From Acidobacteriota bacterium (GTDB lineage Bacteria > Acidobacteriota > Terriglobia > Terriglobales > Acidobacteriaceae): a DNA stretch of 21,770 bases. Where the stretch lies: contig JAKBAG010000011.1 in the NCBI GenBank assembly GCA_021809235.1, positions 1 through 21,770 on the forward strand, in the 5' to 3' direction. Each line of letters starts with the position of its first letter. Position 1 is the stretch's first letter. The notes beneath the pieces were generated by a model that saw only the letters and a program-made list of their open reading frames with translations, had not been told where the DNA came from and searched no databases. Made by a program: the position numbers and the translations under genes. Shown here one piece after another: positions 14,956-21,770 of the stretch.

Positions 14956-17900
14956 TAGAAGCTTTGCCCCAGGCTGAAGTAAAAGTTGAAATGCGAGCCT
15001 TCGCCCACGTACGGATTGGCAAGCTCCACTTTATTGATCGCGTCGTACGTTACTGGATAAATTGGTGGATTCAGGTTATAGCTGAAGTCCACGCGAATGG
15101 GCCCCACCGGCGTCCGGTAGCGTAGACCAAGACCAACGGCATGGGAGAAATAGTTGAAGGTACAGGTGCCGAGTTGCCCGGTGGATGTTACTGGGCCGGA
15201 CAGTGGATTCTGCGTCGTGATCGGGGTCAGGTTGCGACAGCCGGCGCGATTTTGCTGTCGGAAACGCAGCATGCTGGGCCATATATCCGAAGCGTTCGTG
15301 AAGACGTTGCCCATATCGTGAAAAGGGACAAAGCTCAGCGACGTTCCAAAGTACGGAAGTGTTGGAGGGGGAAGTCGAAGTTCCAGGCTGTTGACGAAGA
15401 CGCCGGCTCCACCGATCGGAAATCCGGTCTGGGGATCACGAGGTCCGGCGGCATTGATGCCAAAGCCGCGATGGGAGTTGGCGCCGCCGGCATAGAGCCT
15501 CTCAGGCAGCGGAATCAACTCATCGGCAGGGTTGCCATACGCGCGCTCCTGACCATAGCGGGTATTGCGGGCAAACACAATTCCCGTCCTCCCAAGCTCG
15601 TAGTAGCTGGAGTTGGACGTATCAATCTGATTGAAGTTTGCCTGTGACGAGAAGATAGCGGAAGACAGAAACTCCTGAAAGCTCGTATACGTTCCACGGT
15701 GCGCATCCAGCGGGGCATCGCGGGTGTCGCGAATCCATGTGAATCCCGGACCGCCAACGCGGACAGCTTGCGCCAGCAGTGGAATGTCGGTGATGGGCAC
15801 CTGCACGCTGTTGGCATTCACCTTCACGCGGCGAAAGACGAACTGGTATTGCAGCGTGTTGGCCTTGCTCAGCCACTCATGCTCTCCGAAAAAGTGTTGT
15901 GTAATGCCGAAGTTGGCCTGCAGTGTAGAGGCGCTGTAGGTCACCACGTCCTGGCTGTTGTTATAGTCGCCGGAGATAAGCAGCTCAAGATTGCGATTGT
16001 TATGGAAGCGTGGGGATTGAAAGAGCAGATCCACCTGCTGCTCCAGCAATCCATAGTGACCGCGAATGGAAGCCGTCTGATCGCGTCCAAAAAGATTACT
16101 TCGGCTCACCTGCACCAGCACTCGCGGGCTGGCTCCGACGGTGCCATTGGGATTGCTTGTGGGCGATCCATTCACCGTGCCTGTCTGCACTTCGAAGCCA
16201 GCTCCATAGCTAATATCCCAACGGCGCGCCTCCACGGTCTGCAGTAGTACAGTCTTGTGCGGCTGCTGGCCTTCCGGATTCAGCACAACCGGATTCACTT
16301 CACTGAACAGAGCCAGATCATAGAGGTTTCGCTGCGTCTCAAGCAGAGCGGATTGGTTCAGCGGGTCACCGGCGTGAATGGTGACGGAATGCTCAATCGT
16401 TGCCGGCCGTGTGAAGTGAAGTCCGGTCGTCAGCACATTGCGCACAAATACCTGTTCGCCCTCCTGCACATGGAAGACGACATGCGTCTGGTCAGGCTGA
16501 GATTTGGATGCGGTCTCGGTCACTTGCACATCCGACTGATCAAATCCTTTGCTCAGGTAGTACGTCCGCATGGCATCGCGATCCAGTGCCAGGTTCTCGG
16601 GAGAAAGCGGTTGTCCTGGAGCTGTATTCAGCAGATGCATCAGCTCCTTGCCGGCAATGCGTTCGTTGCCTTGAATCTCCACCGAGCGCACGCGCTGCTG
16701 CAGACCCTCCTCAATGGCATAGGTCACAATCAGGCCAGCCGGCTTCTTCCTGCCTCTGCTTTGCGCGGTTGTGGGCTTGGAACTGGTGATGCGCGGCGTC
16801 ACTTGCACAGAGGCGAAGCCGTTGTTCTGATAGATCGCTTTGATCGCAGCCACATCGCTCTGCACCAATTGCTGGTTATACAACCCGTGCCGGTCAAAGG
16901 CATTCGCCGCGGTCACACTCAGCAGGTCGCGCAGTGTGCTGCGATCAAAGTAATGCGCACCCTCCAGGGTTACCCGCTCCACTTTGCGCCGCACGCCCAG
17001 ATCTACGTGGTACAGAATGCGGACCTTGCCGGAATGCGCTGCCTGCTCCAGAGCACTCAGCCTGTCATGCCGTACTTTAACGTCGAAGTAGCCAAGTCTC
17101 TGAAAGTAGTTGGCAATGCGGGAGTTGCCTTCATTCAGAAGATCTTCATCCACAGCTCCTTCTTCATACACCGGCACCAGAGATCGGATTTTGTCCTGGC
17201 CCAAATGTGCTCCATCCACGACCACTTCCACGATAGGACCGCGATTGGCAACAAACTTGTAGTCCACTAGATTGCGAGCCGCATCGTAATGCTGCTCGGC
17301 CAGCTTAACGTCTGCCTCCAGTCGGCTTTGCCGCCGATATTCCTTCAGCAGACCGTTCATGGCTTTACTGCTGGTTTCCGGCGTCACATGTTCGCCGCTG
17401 CGCAGGTGGGCATATCGCTCGAAATCCTCCCTGTTCATGCCGCTGTCGCCCGTCAGCGAGATACTGCCGGTGCGCGCCTGGTTGCCGGGATCAATTGTGA
17501 AGGCAATATTCACAAGCTGATCCTGCGGCTGCGGCGTGATCACATGGTGAATCTTTGCTTGCGGATACCCCAGACGAACCAGTTGCTGTTGCATGAACGC
17601 TTCACCACGCTGCAACGTCTGATCAGAAAACGGGGTACCGGGTGTGAGTCTGCTGGCGCGCAGCAGCAGGGAATTGCTGTTTGCCCCCCGCGCGCCAATC
17701 ACACTGACGGTTCCCACAAACGGTCGCGGCCTTCCGCGAAATTCGAGCACCACTCCGCGACCTTCCCGGCGGCCATAGACGACAAGAGCATCGTAGAGTC
17801 CCGTTGCATAGAGCCTGCGCAGACTCGCGTCGAGTTCGTTTGGTTCCAGCGCTTTGCCCACCTGGACATCCAGCGTGGTTGGCAGAGGCGTCAGCCGATC

Positions 17901-18125
17901 CTGGCTTACCCCGGTAAACTCTAATCGCAATACGGTCATGCCCTGCCAGCGACGTATCCTTCGATCCCCGGCCAGCATGTCTGCCGGATCCGCAGTGGTT
18001 CGTGTGGCATCCGGTCCAACCGTAACCGGCTCTGGAGAGGGGTGTAGCGGAGACTGTGGATGAGCAGCAATGACACCGAAAAACATGACAGCGGCGGCAA
18101 CGAACCGGCGTAGACCGACACGCAT
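14955..18125 (-). CDS. BamA/TamA (Omp85) family outer membrane assembly protein with about seven POTRA repeats
   Basis: A 1056-residue Omp85 protein. A signal peptide (about 2-24) is followed by about seven consecutive POTRA-like units (by eye near 63-136, 137-218, 219-299, 300-382, 383-479, 480-561 and 562-634). Each has an opening beta-strand with a GxxxF/L motif, a pair of helices ending in Y-x-x-x-G-(F/Y), and a closing strand. The C-terminal beta-barrel (about 638-1056) contains the lid-lock motif RGF (R886, in SHRGFG) and ends in phenylalanine, as outer-membrane barrels do. It inserts proteins into the outer membrane, or with TamB acts in the TAM pathway. Its linkage to tamB favours TamA-like work, its repeat number is above BamA's five. 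A GTG at 18204-18206 extends the frame by 27 residues; ATG 18123-18125 gives the cleaner signal peptide. Confidence 0.92.
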   Translation of the reverse strand: MRVGLRRFVAAAVMFFGVIAAHPQSPLHPSPEPVTVGPDATRTTADPADMLAGDRRIRRWQGMTVLRLEFTGVSQDRLTPLPTTLDVQVGKALEPNELDASLRRLYATGLYDALVVYGRREGRGVVLEFRGRPRPFVGTVSVIGARGANSNSLLLRASRLTPGTPFSDQTLQRGEAFMQQQLVRLGYPQAKIHHVITPQPQDQLVNIAFTIDPGNQARTGSISLTGDSGMNREDFERYAHLRSGEHVTPETSSKAMNGLLKEYRRQSRLEADVKLAEQHYDAARNLVDYKFVANRGPIVEVVVDGAHLGQDKIRSLVPVYEEGAVDEDLLNEGNSRIANYFQRLGYFDVKVRHDRLSALEQAAHSGKVRILYHVDLGVRRKVERVTLEGAHYFDRSTLRDLLSVTAANAFDRHGLYNQQLVQSDVAAIKAIYQNNGFASVQVTPRITSSKPTTAQSRGRKKPAGLIVTYAIEEGLQQRVRSVEIQGNERIAGKELMHLLNTAPGQPLSPENLALDRDAMRTYYLSKGFDQSDVQVTETASKSQPDQTHVVFHVQEGEQVFVRNVLTTGLHFTRPATIEHSVTIHAGDPLNQSALLETQRNLYDLALFSEVNPVVLNPEGQQPHKTVLLQTVEARRWDISYGAGFEVQTGTVNGSPTSNPNGTVGASPRVLVQVSRSNLFGRDQTASIRGHYGLLEQQVDLLFQSPRFHNNRNLELLISGDYNNSQDVVTYSASTLQANFGITQHFFGEHEWLSKANTLQYQFVFRRVKVNANSVQVPITDIPLLAQAVRVGGPGFTWIRDTRDAPLDAHRGTYTSFQEFLSSAIFSSQANFNQIDTSNSSYYELGRTGIVFARNTRYGQERAYGNPADELIPLPERLYAGGANSHRGFGINAAGPRDPQTGFPIGGAGVFVNSLELRLPPPTLPYFGTSLSFVPFHDMGNVFTNASDIWPSMLRFRQQNRAGCRNLTPITTQNPLSGPVTSTGQLGTCTFNYFSHAVGLGLRYRTPVGPIRVDFSYNLNPPIYPVTYDAINKVELANPYVGEGSHFNFYFSLGQSF

Positions 18126-18332
18126 CCTGATGCTCGCCCGATTCTGCTGCCACACTGTGGAAATAGTCTGCGACCTCCGCTTCCCGTCTCCCTGATCCAA
18201 GAACACGCGTGCGTCTTCAGGATGGCAAGGAATGGACTTTGCTTCCGCTCACTATACTAATAAGTGCAGACAACTTTTGCAGGAGATTTCCAGCAACCAA
18301 ATCACTGCAAGGGCTCATCGAAAGGGAGGTTG
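18126..18332. promoter_or_regulatory. Divergent promoter region between the Omp85 operon and the ECF sigma operon
   Basis: These roughly 200 bases hold the start signals of two divergent operons. TATACT at 18253-18258 is a good plus-strand -10 box with a weak -35, predicting a start near 18265. AGGAGA at 18281-18286 and GGGAGG at 18324-18329 are purine-rich boxes ahead of the sigma gene. I could not identify a convincing minus-strand promoter for the Omp85 gene. Sharing of this region would allow co-regulation, but that is inference. Confidence 0.4.
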
Positions 18333-19016
18333 GTGCAATCGGTAGCAACCAGACCCGAGGAAGCAGGAATAGACTTGCCCACCAGACAGGCAGACACATC
18401 GGTTACTGAAGTGGAAAGCCACGCTGACGCTGCCAGTGTGCGTGCCGATGCGGCAGACGATACTCTCGCCCGGGCGCAGTCCGGGGACAATGCTGCCTTT
18501 GCCGAGCTCTACGCGCAGCACAAGCGCCGTGTCTACTCCCTCTGCCTGCGTATGGTTGGCAATGTGACTGAGGCTGAAGATCTTACCCAGGAAGCCTTTC
18601 TGCAGCTGCATCGGAAGATTGCTACCTTCCGCGGGGACTCTGCGTTCTCCACCTGGCTGCATCGGCTCACCGTGAATGTGGTGCTCATGCATCTGCGCCG
18701 CAAGGGACTGAATCTGGTTTCTCTGGATGAAGCGATGGATCCTTCGCCAGAGTCGGGCCCCATGCGCAGCTTCGGTACCCAGGACTTGCAATTGACCGGC
18801 TCCATTGATCGGATGGCGCTGGAAAAAGCCATTGCCGACCTGCCAGCGGGCTACCGCCTGATTTTTATGCTGCACGATATCGATGGATACGAGCACAATG
18901 AGATTGCAACCATGCTGGACTGCTCCATCGGCAACTCCAAATCCCAGTTGCACAAGGCGCGCATGAAGTTGCGCGAGGCCTTAAGCGTGCGGCACTCCAC
19001 GGAGGTGCATTCATGA
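18333..19016 (+). CDS. ECF-type RNA polymerase sigma-70 factor
   Basis: Region 2 begins with DDTLARAQSGDNAAFAELY and continues through AEDLTQEAFLQLHRKI and the DNA-melting stretch FSTWLHRLTVNVVLMHLRRKG. Region 4 is the C-terminal helix-turn-helix, from LPAGYRLIFMLHDIDGYEHNEIA to SKSQLHKARMKLREAL. No regions 1.1 or 3 are present, so this is an extracytoplasmic-function sigma factor that directs RNA polymerase to alternative promoters. The frame opens at GTG 18264, but that codon lies at the predicted transcription start. I prefer GTG 18333 after GGGAGG (spacing only 3 bases); TTG 18375 and GTG 18411 are also possible. Its stop overlaps the anti-sigma ATG by 4 bases. It is divergent from the Omp85 operon, hinting at an envelope role. 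Confidence 0.9.
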   Translation: MQSVATRPEEAGIDLPTRQADTSVTEVESHADAASVRADAADDTLARAQSGDNAAFAELYAQHKRRVYSLCLRMVGNVTEAEDLTQEAFLQLHRKIATFRGDSAFSTWLHRLTVNVVLMHLRRKGLNLVSLDEAMDPSPESGPMRSFGTQDLQLTGSIDRMALEKAIADLPAGYRLIFMLHDIDGYEHNEIATMLDCSIGNSKSQLHKARMKLREALSVRHSTEVHS

Positions 19017-19300
19017 CTGCTCCCGAACAACGGAATCCCTCCCCATCCCAGGAATATGACTCTACGAAGGCTGTGGACTTCGACTGTGCCGCCTTTCAGC
19101 AAGGCATGGCCGCGCGTATCGCTGCTGGCGACGATTTCGACCAGGATCCGCATCTGCGCCAGTGCCCGCGATGCCAGGCACTGCTAGCCGAACTGGAAAC
19201 CATCGCCCAGGCCGCTCGGATGCTGTTACCCACAGAAGAAGAGCCGGACGACATGCTGTGGCAGAAAATCGAAAAGGCCATCGCCAGTGACCGCACCTGA
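19013..19300 (+). CDS. Putative zinc-binding (ZAS-type) anti-sigma factor
   Basis: A 95-residue soluble protein with C25 and the motif H47-x3-C51-x2-C54. This is the core zinc ligand set of ZAS anti-sigma factors such as RsrA and ChrR. A C-terminal helical stretch (AELETIAQAARMLL, DMLWQKIEKAIA) could wrap the sigma factor. It has no membrane segment, so it would sense a cytoplasmic signal, for example thiol oxidation, rather than cleave at the membrane. Its ATG lies inside the end of the sigma gene (4-base overlap) behind a strong GGAGG at 7 bases, giving coupled expression as expected of a sigma/anti-sigma pair. The gene also overlaps the next one. The identification rests on motif plus context; overall length is short for the family. 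Confidence 0.75.
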   Translation: MTAPEQRNPSPSQEYDSTKAVDFDCAAFQQGMAARIAAGDDFDQDPHLRQCPRCQALLAELETIAQAARMLLPTEEEPDDMLWQKIEKAIASDRT

Positions 19301-19916
19301 TCCTTCGCACGTTCGTCCAGCCGAATCGCCAGTTCTGTTGCTTGCTTTGACCGGCTTCATGGGGGCAGGGAAAACAACGGTGGGCAGGCTGCTTGCCGAG
19401 CAGTCCGGATGGCAGTTTCAGGATGCGGATTCCCTGATCGAGGCAGAGACCGGGAGCACCATCGCCGAGCTGTTTTCTCGGCATGGTGAGCCGTGGTTTC
19501 GCGCGCTCGAACACCAGACCATTCGCCGGTTGGTCCTGGCGGTCCAGCAGCAGTCCAACCCCGCTGCCACGGCTCCCACGCAGATTCCACAGCTGCTTGC
19601 TCTGGGTGGAGGTGCCATGGAGGATGCGCAGACGCGCGAACTGCTCCTCTATTCCCCAAAGGTAAAGCTCATTCATCTGGAGGTTTCCTTGCCGGAGGCA
19701 ATCCGCCGCTGCACGGCAGATTCCGTTCATGAACGCCCGGTTCTTGCCGATCGCACCCGCCTTGCTGCTCGCTACGCGCAGCGGCTTCCCCTCTATCGGC
19801 AGGCGCATACAACCATTCCAGTCGATGCACTTTCCCCGGATCAGGTGGTCGTACATATCCTGAATTGGCTGCGGAGGAATGAAGGCTCCAGCGATGCGTC
19901 CCATCAACATCCCTGA
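19287..19916 (+). CDS. aroK: Shikimate kinase
   Basis: A 209-residue P-loop kinase that phosphorylates shikimate to shikimate 3-phosphate with ATP, the fifth step of chorismate and aromatic amino-acid synthesis in the cytoplasm. Walker A is GFMGAGKTT (23-31). The shikimate-binding DxD is D46/D48 in QDADSL. Other family marks are GEPWFRALE with R72 and E75, the LGGGA loop at 106-110, and the lid RPVLAD from R150. All key residues are present. The protein has about 30 residues more than a typical AroK, mostly N-terminal tail and a Gln/Ala/Pro-rich insertion near 86-101. The GTG start overlaps the anti-sigma gene by 14 bases, with a weak AGG box, implying co-translation with a regulatory pair. 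Confidence 0.93.
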   Translation: MTAPDPSHVRPAESPVLLLALTGFMGAGKTTVGRLLAEQSGWQFQDADSLIEAETGSTIAELFSRHGEPWFRALEHQTIRRLVLAVQQQSNPAATAPTQIPQLLALGGGAMEDAQTRELLLYSPKVKLIHLEVSLPEAIRRCTADSVHERPVLADRTRLAARYAQRLPLYRQAHTTIPVDALSPDQVVVHILNWLRRNEGSSDASHQHP

Positions 19917-19938
19917 AATCCTTTCTCCTGATGCCTAT

Positions 19939-20040
19939 CCCGCTGGCAGAGTGGAGCGGGTATCATAGAAACAGGGCCTAGATTGCTTGTCCCTTGACCG
20001 GTACGGTATTGCCCATTTTCTGAATGCAGGCCCGGGGCCT
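19939..20040. other. Inverted repeats between shikimate kinase and heme O synthase genes
   Basis: CCCGCT (19939-19944) and AGCGGG (19955-19960) form a 6-base stem with a 10-base loop just past the shikimate kinase stop. AGGCCC-G-GGGCCT at 20028-20040 is a 13-base perfect palindrome 46 bases before the heme O synthase ATG. Neither is followed directly by a T-run. The first may weakly terminate aroK transcription, the second may be an operator or chance; both are weak calls. Confidence 0.3.
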
Positions 20041-20086
20041 GGCGGAGTGACTTGTTTCGTTCCGTGCTCCTTTTTTGTTGATCACG

Positions 20087-21067
20087 ATGAGTTCCTCTGC
20101 GCCTACGGATACCGCCGCCCAAGTCTCTGCCGCGAAGGCAGCTCAGCACGCTATGCATCCCTCAGCCGGAGCCACGGCTACGTTCATCGGCGATCTGCGC
20201 GAGCTGTTCAAGGTGAAGGTAACAATGATGGTCCTCATCACCACCTGGGCAGGCTTCTACTTGGGTTCCATCCGATCCGGAATTACCAGCGTCCAGAGGG
20301 GGCTGGTGGAAACACTGATTGGTGTGGCGCTGGTATCTGCCGGAGCCAGTGCGCTCAATGAGGCCATGGAGCGCAAATCCGATGCTCGGATGCTACGCAC
20401 TGCCCACCGACCCATTGCTGCCGGTCGCATCTCGCTTCCCGTCGGGCTGGCACTGGGACTCGGCTCTGTGTTGCTCGGTGGCTGGACGCTGCTGATGACC
20501 ACCAATCTGCTCACCGTTGCCCTGGCCCTGCTCACAGTCTTCACCTACGTCGCCATCTATACGCCGCTCAAGCGCGTGACCACACTGGCAACGTTTCTCG
20601 GAGCCTTCCCGGGTGCTGCCGGTCCTCTGCTCGGCTGGACGGCCGCGCGCGGCCAGATCGAGTGGCAGGGAGTCGCGCTGTTTGCCATCCTGTTCATCTG
20701 GCAGTTTCCACACTTCATGGCCATCTCCTGGCTCTATCGTCATGACTACGCTCGTGCCGGTATTCGCATGCTGCCAGTGGTGCAGCCGGATGGGCTTTCC
20801 ACGGTCATCGAAGCGCTGGTGTACGCGGTGCTCATGATCCCGGTCAGTCTGGCCCCCTGGTGGCTGCATATGGCCGGTGTCGCCTATGCCGTGCTGGCAA
20901 CGCTGCTGGGAGTCTTTTATCTGGGCTATACCGTGCGTTTCAGTCGTATCCTGCGGACCACGGATGAGACGGAAAGTCGCATGGTAGCCAGGGATCTGCT
21001 CAAGGTCAGTGTCCTGTATCTGCCGTTGCTGCTCACCGGACTCATGCTGGCTGCCACGATTCGATAA
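20087..21067 (+). CDS. ctaB: Protoheme IX farnesyltransferase (heme O synthase)
   Basis: A 326-residue UbiA-family polytopic membrane prenyltransferase that adds a farnesyl group to heme b, giving heme O for terminal oxidases. The first Asp-rich motif is N91-EAMERKSD99-ARMLRTAHRP; Glu stands where many CyoE proteins have the first Asp. It is followed by YTPLKR and GAFPGAAGPLLGW, then the second characteristic block FIWQFPHFMAISWLYRHDYARAGIRMLP. About nine membrane segments are visible. The N-terminus has a roughly 30-residue hydrophilic Ala/Ser-rich tail. ATG at 20087 is the most likely start. TTG at 20075 is in frame, and neither has a convincing ribosome binding site. The next gene, a DUF420 protein, follows after 21 bases and supports a role in oxidase maturation. 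No oxidase subunits lie in the window. Confidence 0.94.
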   Translation: MSSSAPTDTAAQVSAAKAAQHAMHPSAGATATFIGDLRELFKVKVTMMVLITTWAGFYLGSIRSGITSVQRGLVETLIGVALVSAGASALNEAMERKSDARMLRTAHRPIAAGRISLPVGLALGLGSVLLGGWTLLMTTNLLTVALALLTVFTYVAIYTPLKRVTTLATFLGAFPGAAGPLLGWTAARGQIEWQGVALFAILFIWQFPHFMAISWLYRHDYARAGIRMLPVVQPDGLSTVIEALVYAVLMIPVSLAPWWLHMAGVAYAVLATLLGVFYLGYTVRFSRILRTTDETESRMVARDLLKVSVLYLPLLLTGLMLAATIR

Positions 21068-21088
21068 TCTGCGAGGAACTTGTTCATC

Positions 21089-21628
21089 ATGACTGCTCCC
21101 ACATCGACCGCGACCCGCCCTGCAATCCTTGCCATTCTTGGCATCAGTCTTGTTGCCACGCTGTTTCTCTTCTGGCTCATCTATGTGCATCCGGCTGCGG
21201 ATCCATCCAGCCTCCGGTTGACCTTTCTTCCCGCTCTGAATGCGCTGCTCAACGGTCTCAGCGCCATGGCCCTCATGATCGGATTTGTCCTCATCCGGGC
21301 GCGTAAAATCCAGGCGCATCGTGCAGCCATGTTGACCGCCTTTGCGTTTTCTGCCCTGTTCCTTGTCAGCTACATCGTCAATCACGCCCTGCATGGGGAA
21401 AGCCACTATCCCCAGAGTCCCCTGCGCACGTTTTATCTGATTCTGCTTGTCAGCCACATTCTGCTCAGCGTTGTGGCACTGCCCATGATTCTGATCACCT
21501 TCTTCTTTTCGCTCAGCGGACGCATCCCAAATCACCGTCGCATTGCGCGTTGGACCTTTCCGGTCTGGCTTTATGTGTCGGTCACCGGCGTCATCGTTTA
21601 TGCCATGCTGGCGGCGGCTCGGGCCTGA
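21089..21628 (+). CDS. DUF420 (CtaM-like) cytochrome oxidase assembly membrane protein
   Basis: A 179-residue protein with about five membrane segments. It shows the DUF420 pattern: FLPALNALLNGLSAMALMIGF, then RARKIQAHRAAMLTAFAFS, YIVNHALHGE, SHILLSVVALPMIL and a final NHRRIARWTFPVWLYVSVTGVIVY. Conserved histidines recur at helix ends, suggesting metal or heme contact. DUF420 proteins (CtaM in Bacillus and Staphylococcus) are needed for heme A/O-containing oxidases, and the gene directly follows heme O synthase, consistent with that. The ATG at 21089 has GAGGA 11 bases upstream; TTG at 21080 is too close to that box. Family call is good; the precise step is not known. Confidence 0.87.
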   Translation: MTAPTSTATRPAILAILGISLVATLFLFWLIYVHPAADPSSLRLTFLPALNALLNGLSAMALMIGFVLIRARKIQAHRAAMLTAFAFSALFLVSYIVNHALHGESHYPQSPLRTFYLILLVSHILLSVVALPMILITFFFSLSGRIPNHRRIARWTFPVWLYVSVTGVIVYAMLAAARA

Positions 21629-21669
21629 AGTACGCGGCAATCCTATCCGGTAACCCTATCAGGAAGATC

Positions 21670-21770
21670 ATGAACGAACGGCCTCATCCTTCGCAGCGCA
21701 CACAACCAACAGGCGACGGCACCCGGGAGTTGCTGGTGGGTGGCCTGTCCATATTGTCCGTTGGTCTGGT
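21670..21770 (+). CDS. Start of an unidentified gene, cut by the window edge
   Basis: ATG at 21670 follows AGGA at 5 bases. The first 33 codons give a hydrophilic N-terminus (MNERPHPSQRTQPTGDG) and then the start of a hydrophobic stretch (LLVGGLSILSVGL), so a membrane protein or signal anchor is likely. It starts 41 bases after the DUF420 stop and is probably in the same operon, perhaps linked to respiration. I cannot name its family from this fragment. Confidence 0.6.
   Translation, partial: MNERPHPSQRTQPTGDGTRELLVGGLSILSVGL

Noticed and set aside
16257..17270. 337-codon plus-strand frame antisense to the Omp85 gene
   Set aside because: The opposite strand is a firm Omp85 protein; the antisense translation shows no family features.
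18264..18332. GTG at 18264 as the start of the sigma factor
   Set aside because: It has no ribosome binding site and coincides with the transcription start predicted from the TATACT box, so a start further in is more likely, although this is not proven.
20028..20076. GC-rich palindrome followed by a T-run as an intrinsic terminator upstream of ctaB
   Set aside because: The T-run begins about 30 bases after the palindrome, too far for an intrinsic terminator.
20393..21640. 415-codon open frame antisense to heme O synthase and DUF420 genes
   Set aside because: It lies opposite two clearly recognised genes, is extremely rich in Arg, Gln, Gly and Asp, has no domain pattern, and looks like a codon-bias shadow.
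1..21770. CRISPR arrays, tRNA or rRNA genes, insertion sequences, prophage
   Set aside because: I saw no regularly spaced repeats, cloverleaf-like sequences, transposase motifs or phage genes while reading both strands.

Overview
The window looks like chromosomal DNA of an acidobacterium (class Terriglobia/Acidobacteriaceae is my best guess). This rests on moderately high GC, a translationally coupled Omp85–SurA-like–TamB operon, the pairing of protoheme IX farnesyltransferase with a DUF420 protein, and Gram-negative secretion signals throughout. The taxonomic call is inference from gene content and protein style, not from a marker gene.

Layout. (1) Positions 1-3476, minus strand: an archaic (Csu-like) chaperone-usher pilus locus. 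In transcription order it has a small SCPU-type minor pilin, the major SCPU pilin, a periplasmic chaperone, and an usher that runs off the left edge. Stem-loops follow both pilin genes. A strong -10 box with a palindrome over the -35 region precedes the first gene. (2) 3784-5295: a DUF2062 membrane protein (+) convergent with a secreted zinc-dependent S1/P1-nuclease/phospholipase C-type enzyme (-). (3) 5578-9847, plus strand: a three-gene phosphorelay made of a 1159-residue membrane hybrid histidine kinase with two C-terminal receivers, a stand-alone receiver and an HPt protein. (4) 9854-18125, minus strand: a large outer-membrane biogenesis operon with an Omp85 (BamA/TamA) protein carrying about seven POTRA-like repeats, a SurA-type chaperone without a PPIase domain, and TamB. 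Its genes are linked by 1- and 4-base overlaps. (5) about 18333-19916, plus strand: an ECF sigma factor, a HX3CX2C zinc-type anti-sigma factor and shikimate kinase, also in overlapping frames. (6) 20087-21628, plus strand: heme O synthase and a DUF420 cytochrome-oxidase assembly protein, then the first 33 codons of an unidentified gene.

How it fits together. Most of the window serves the cell envelope: surface pili, outer-membrane protein insertion and lipid transport (Omp85/SurA/TamB), and a sigma/anti-sigma pair divergent from the Omp85 operon. The phosphorelay has no DNA-binding output within the window, so its target is unknown. I see no transposases, tRNAs, rRNAs, CRISPR arrays or prophage genes. 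The most interesting points are the N-terminally extended minor pilin with two good start sites, the hairpins and palindromes of the pilus locus, the seven-POTRA Omp85 protein coupled to a PPIase-less SurA-like protein, and shikimate kinase embedded in a sigma/anti-sigma operon.
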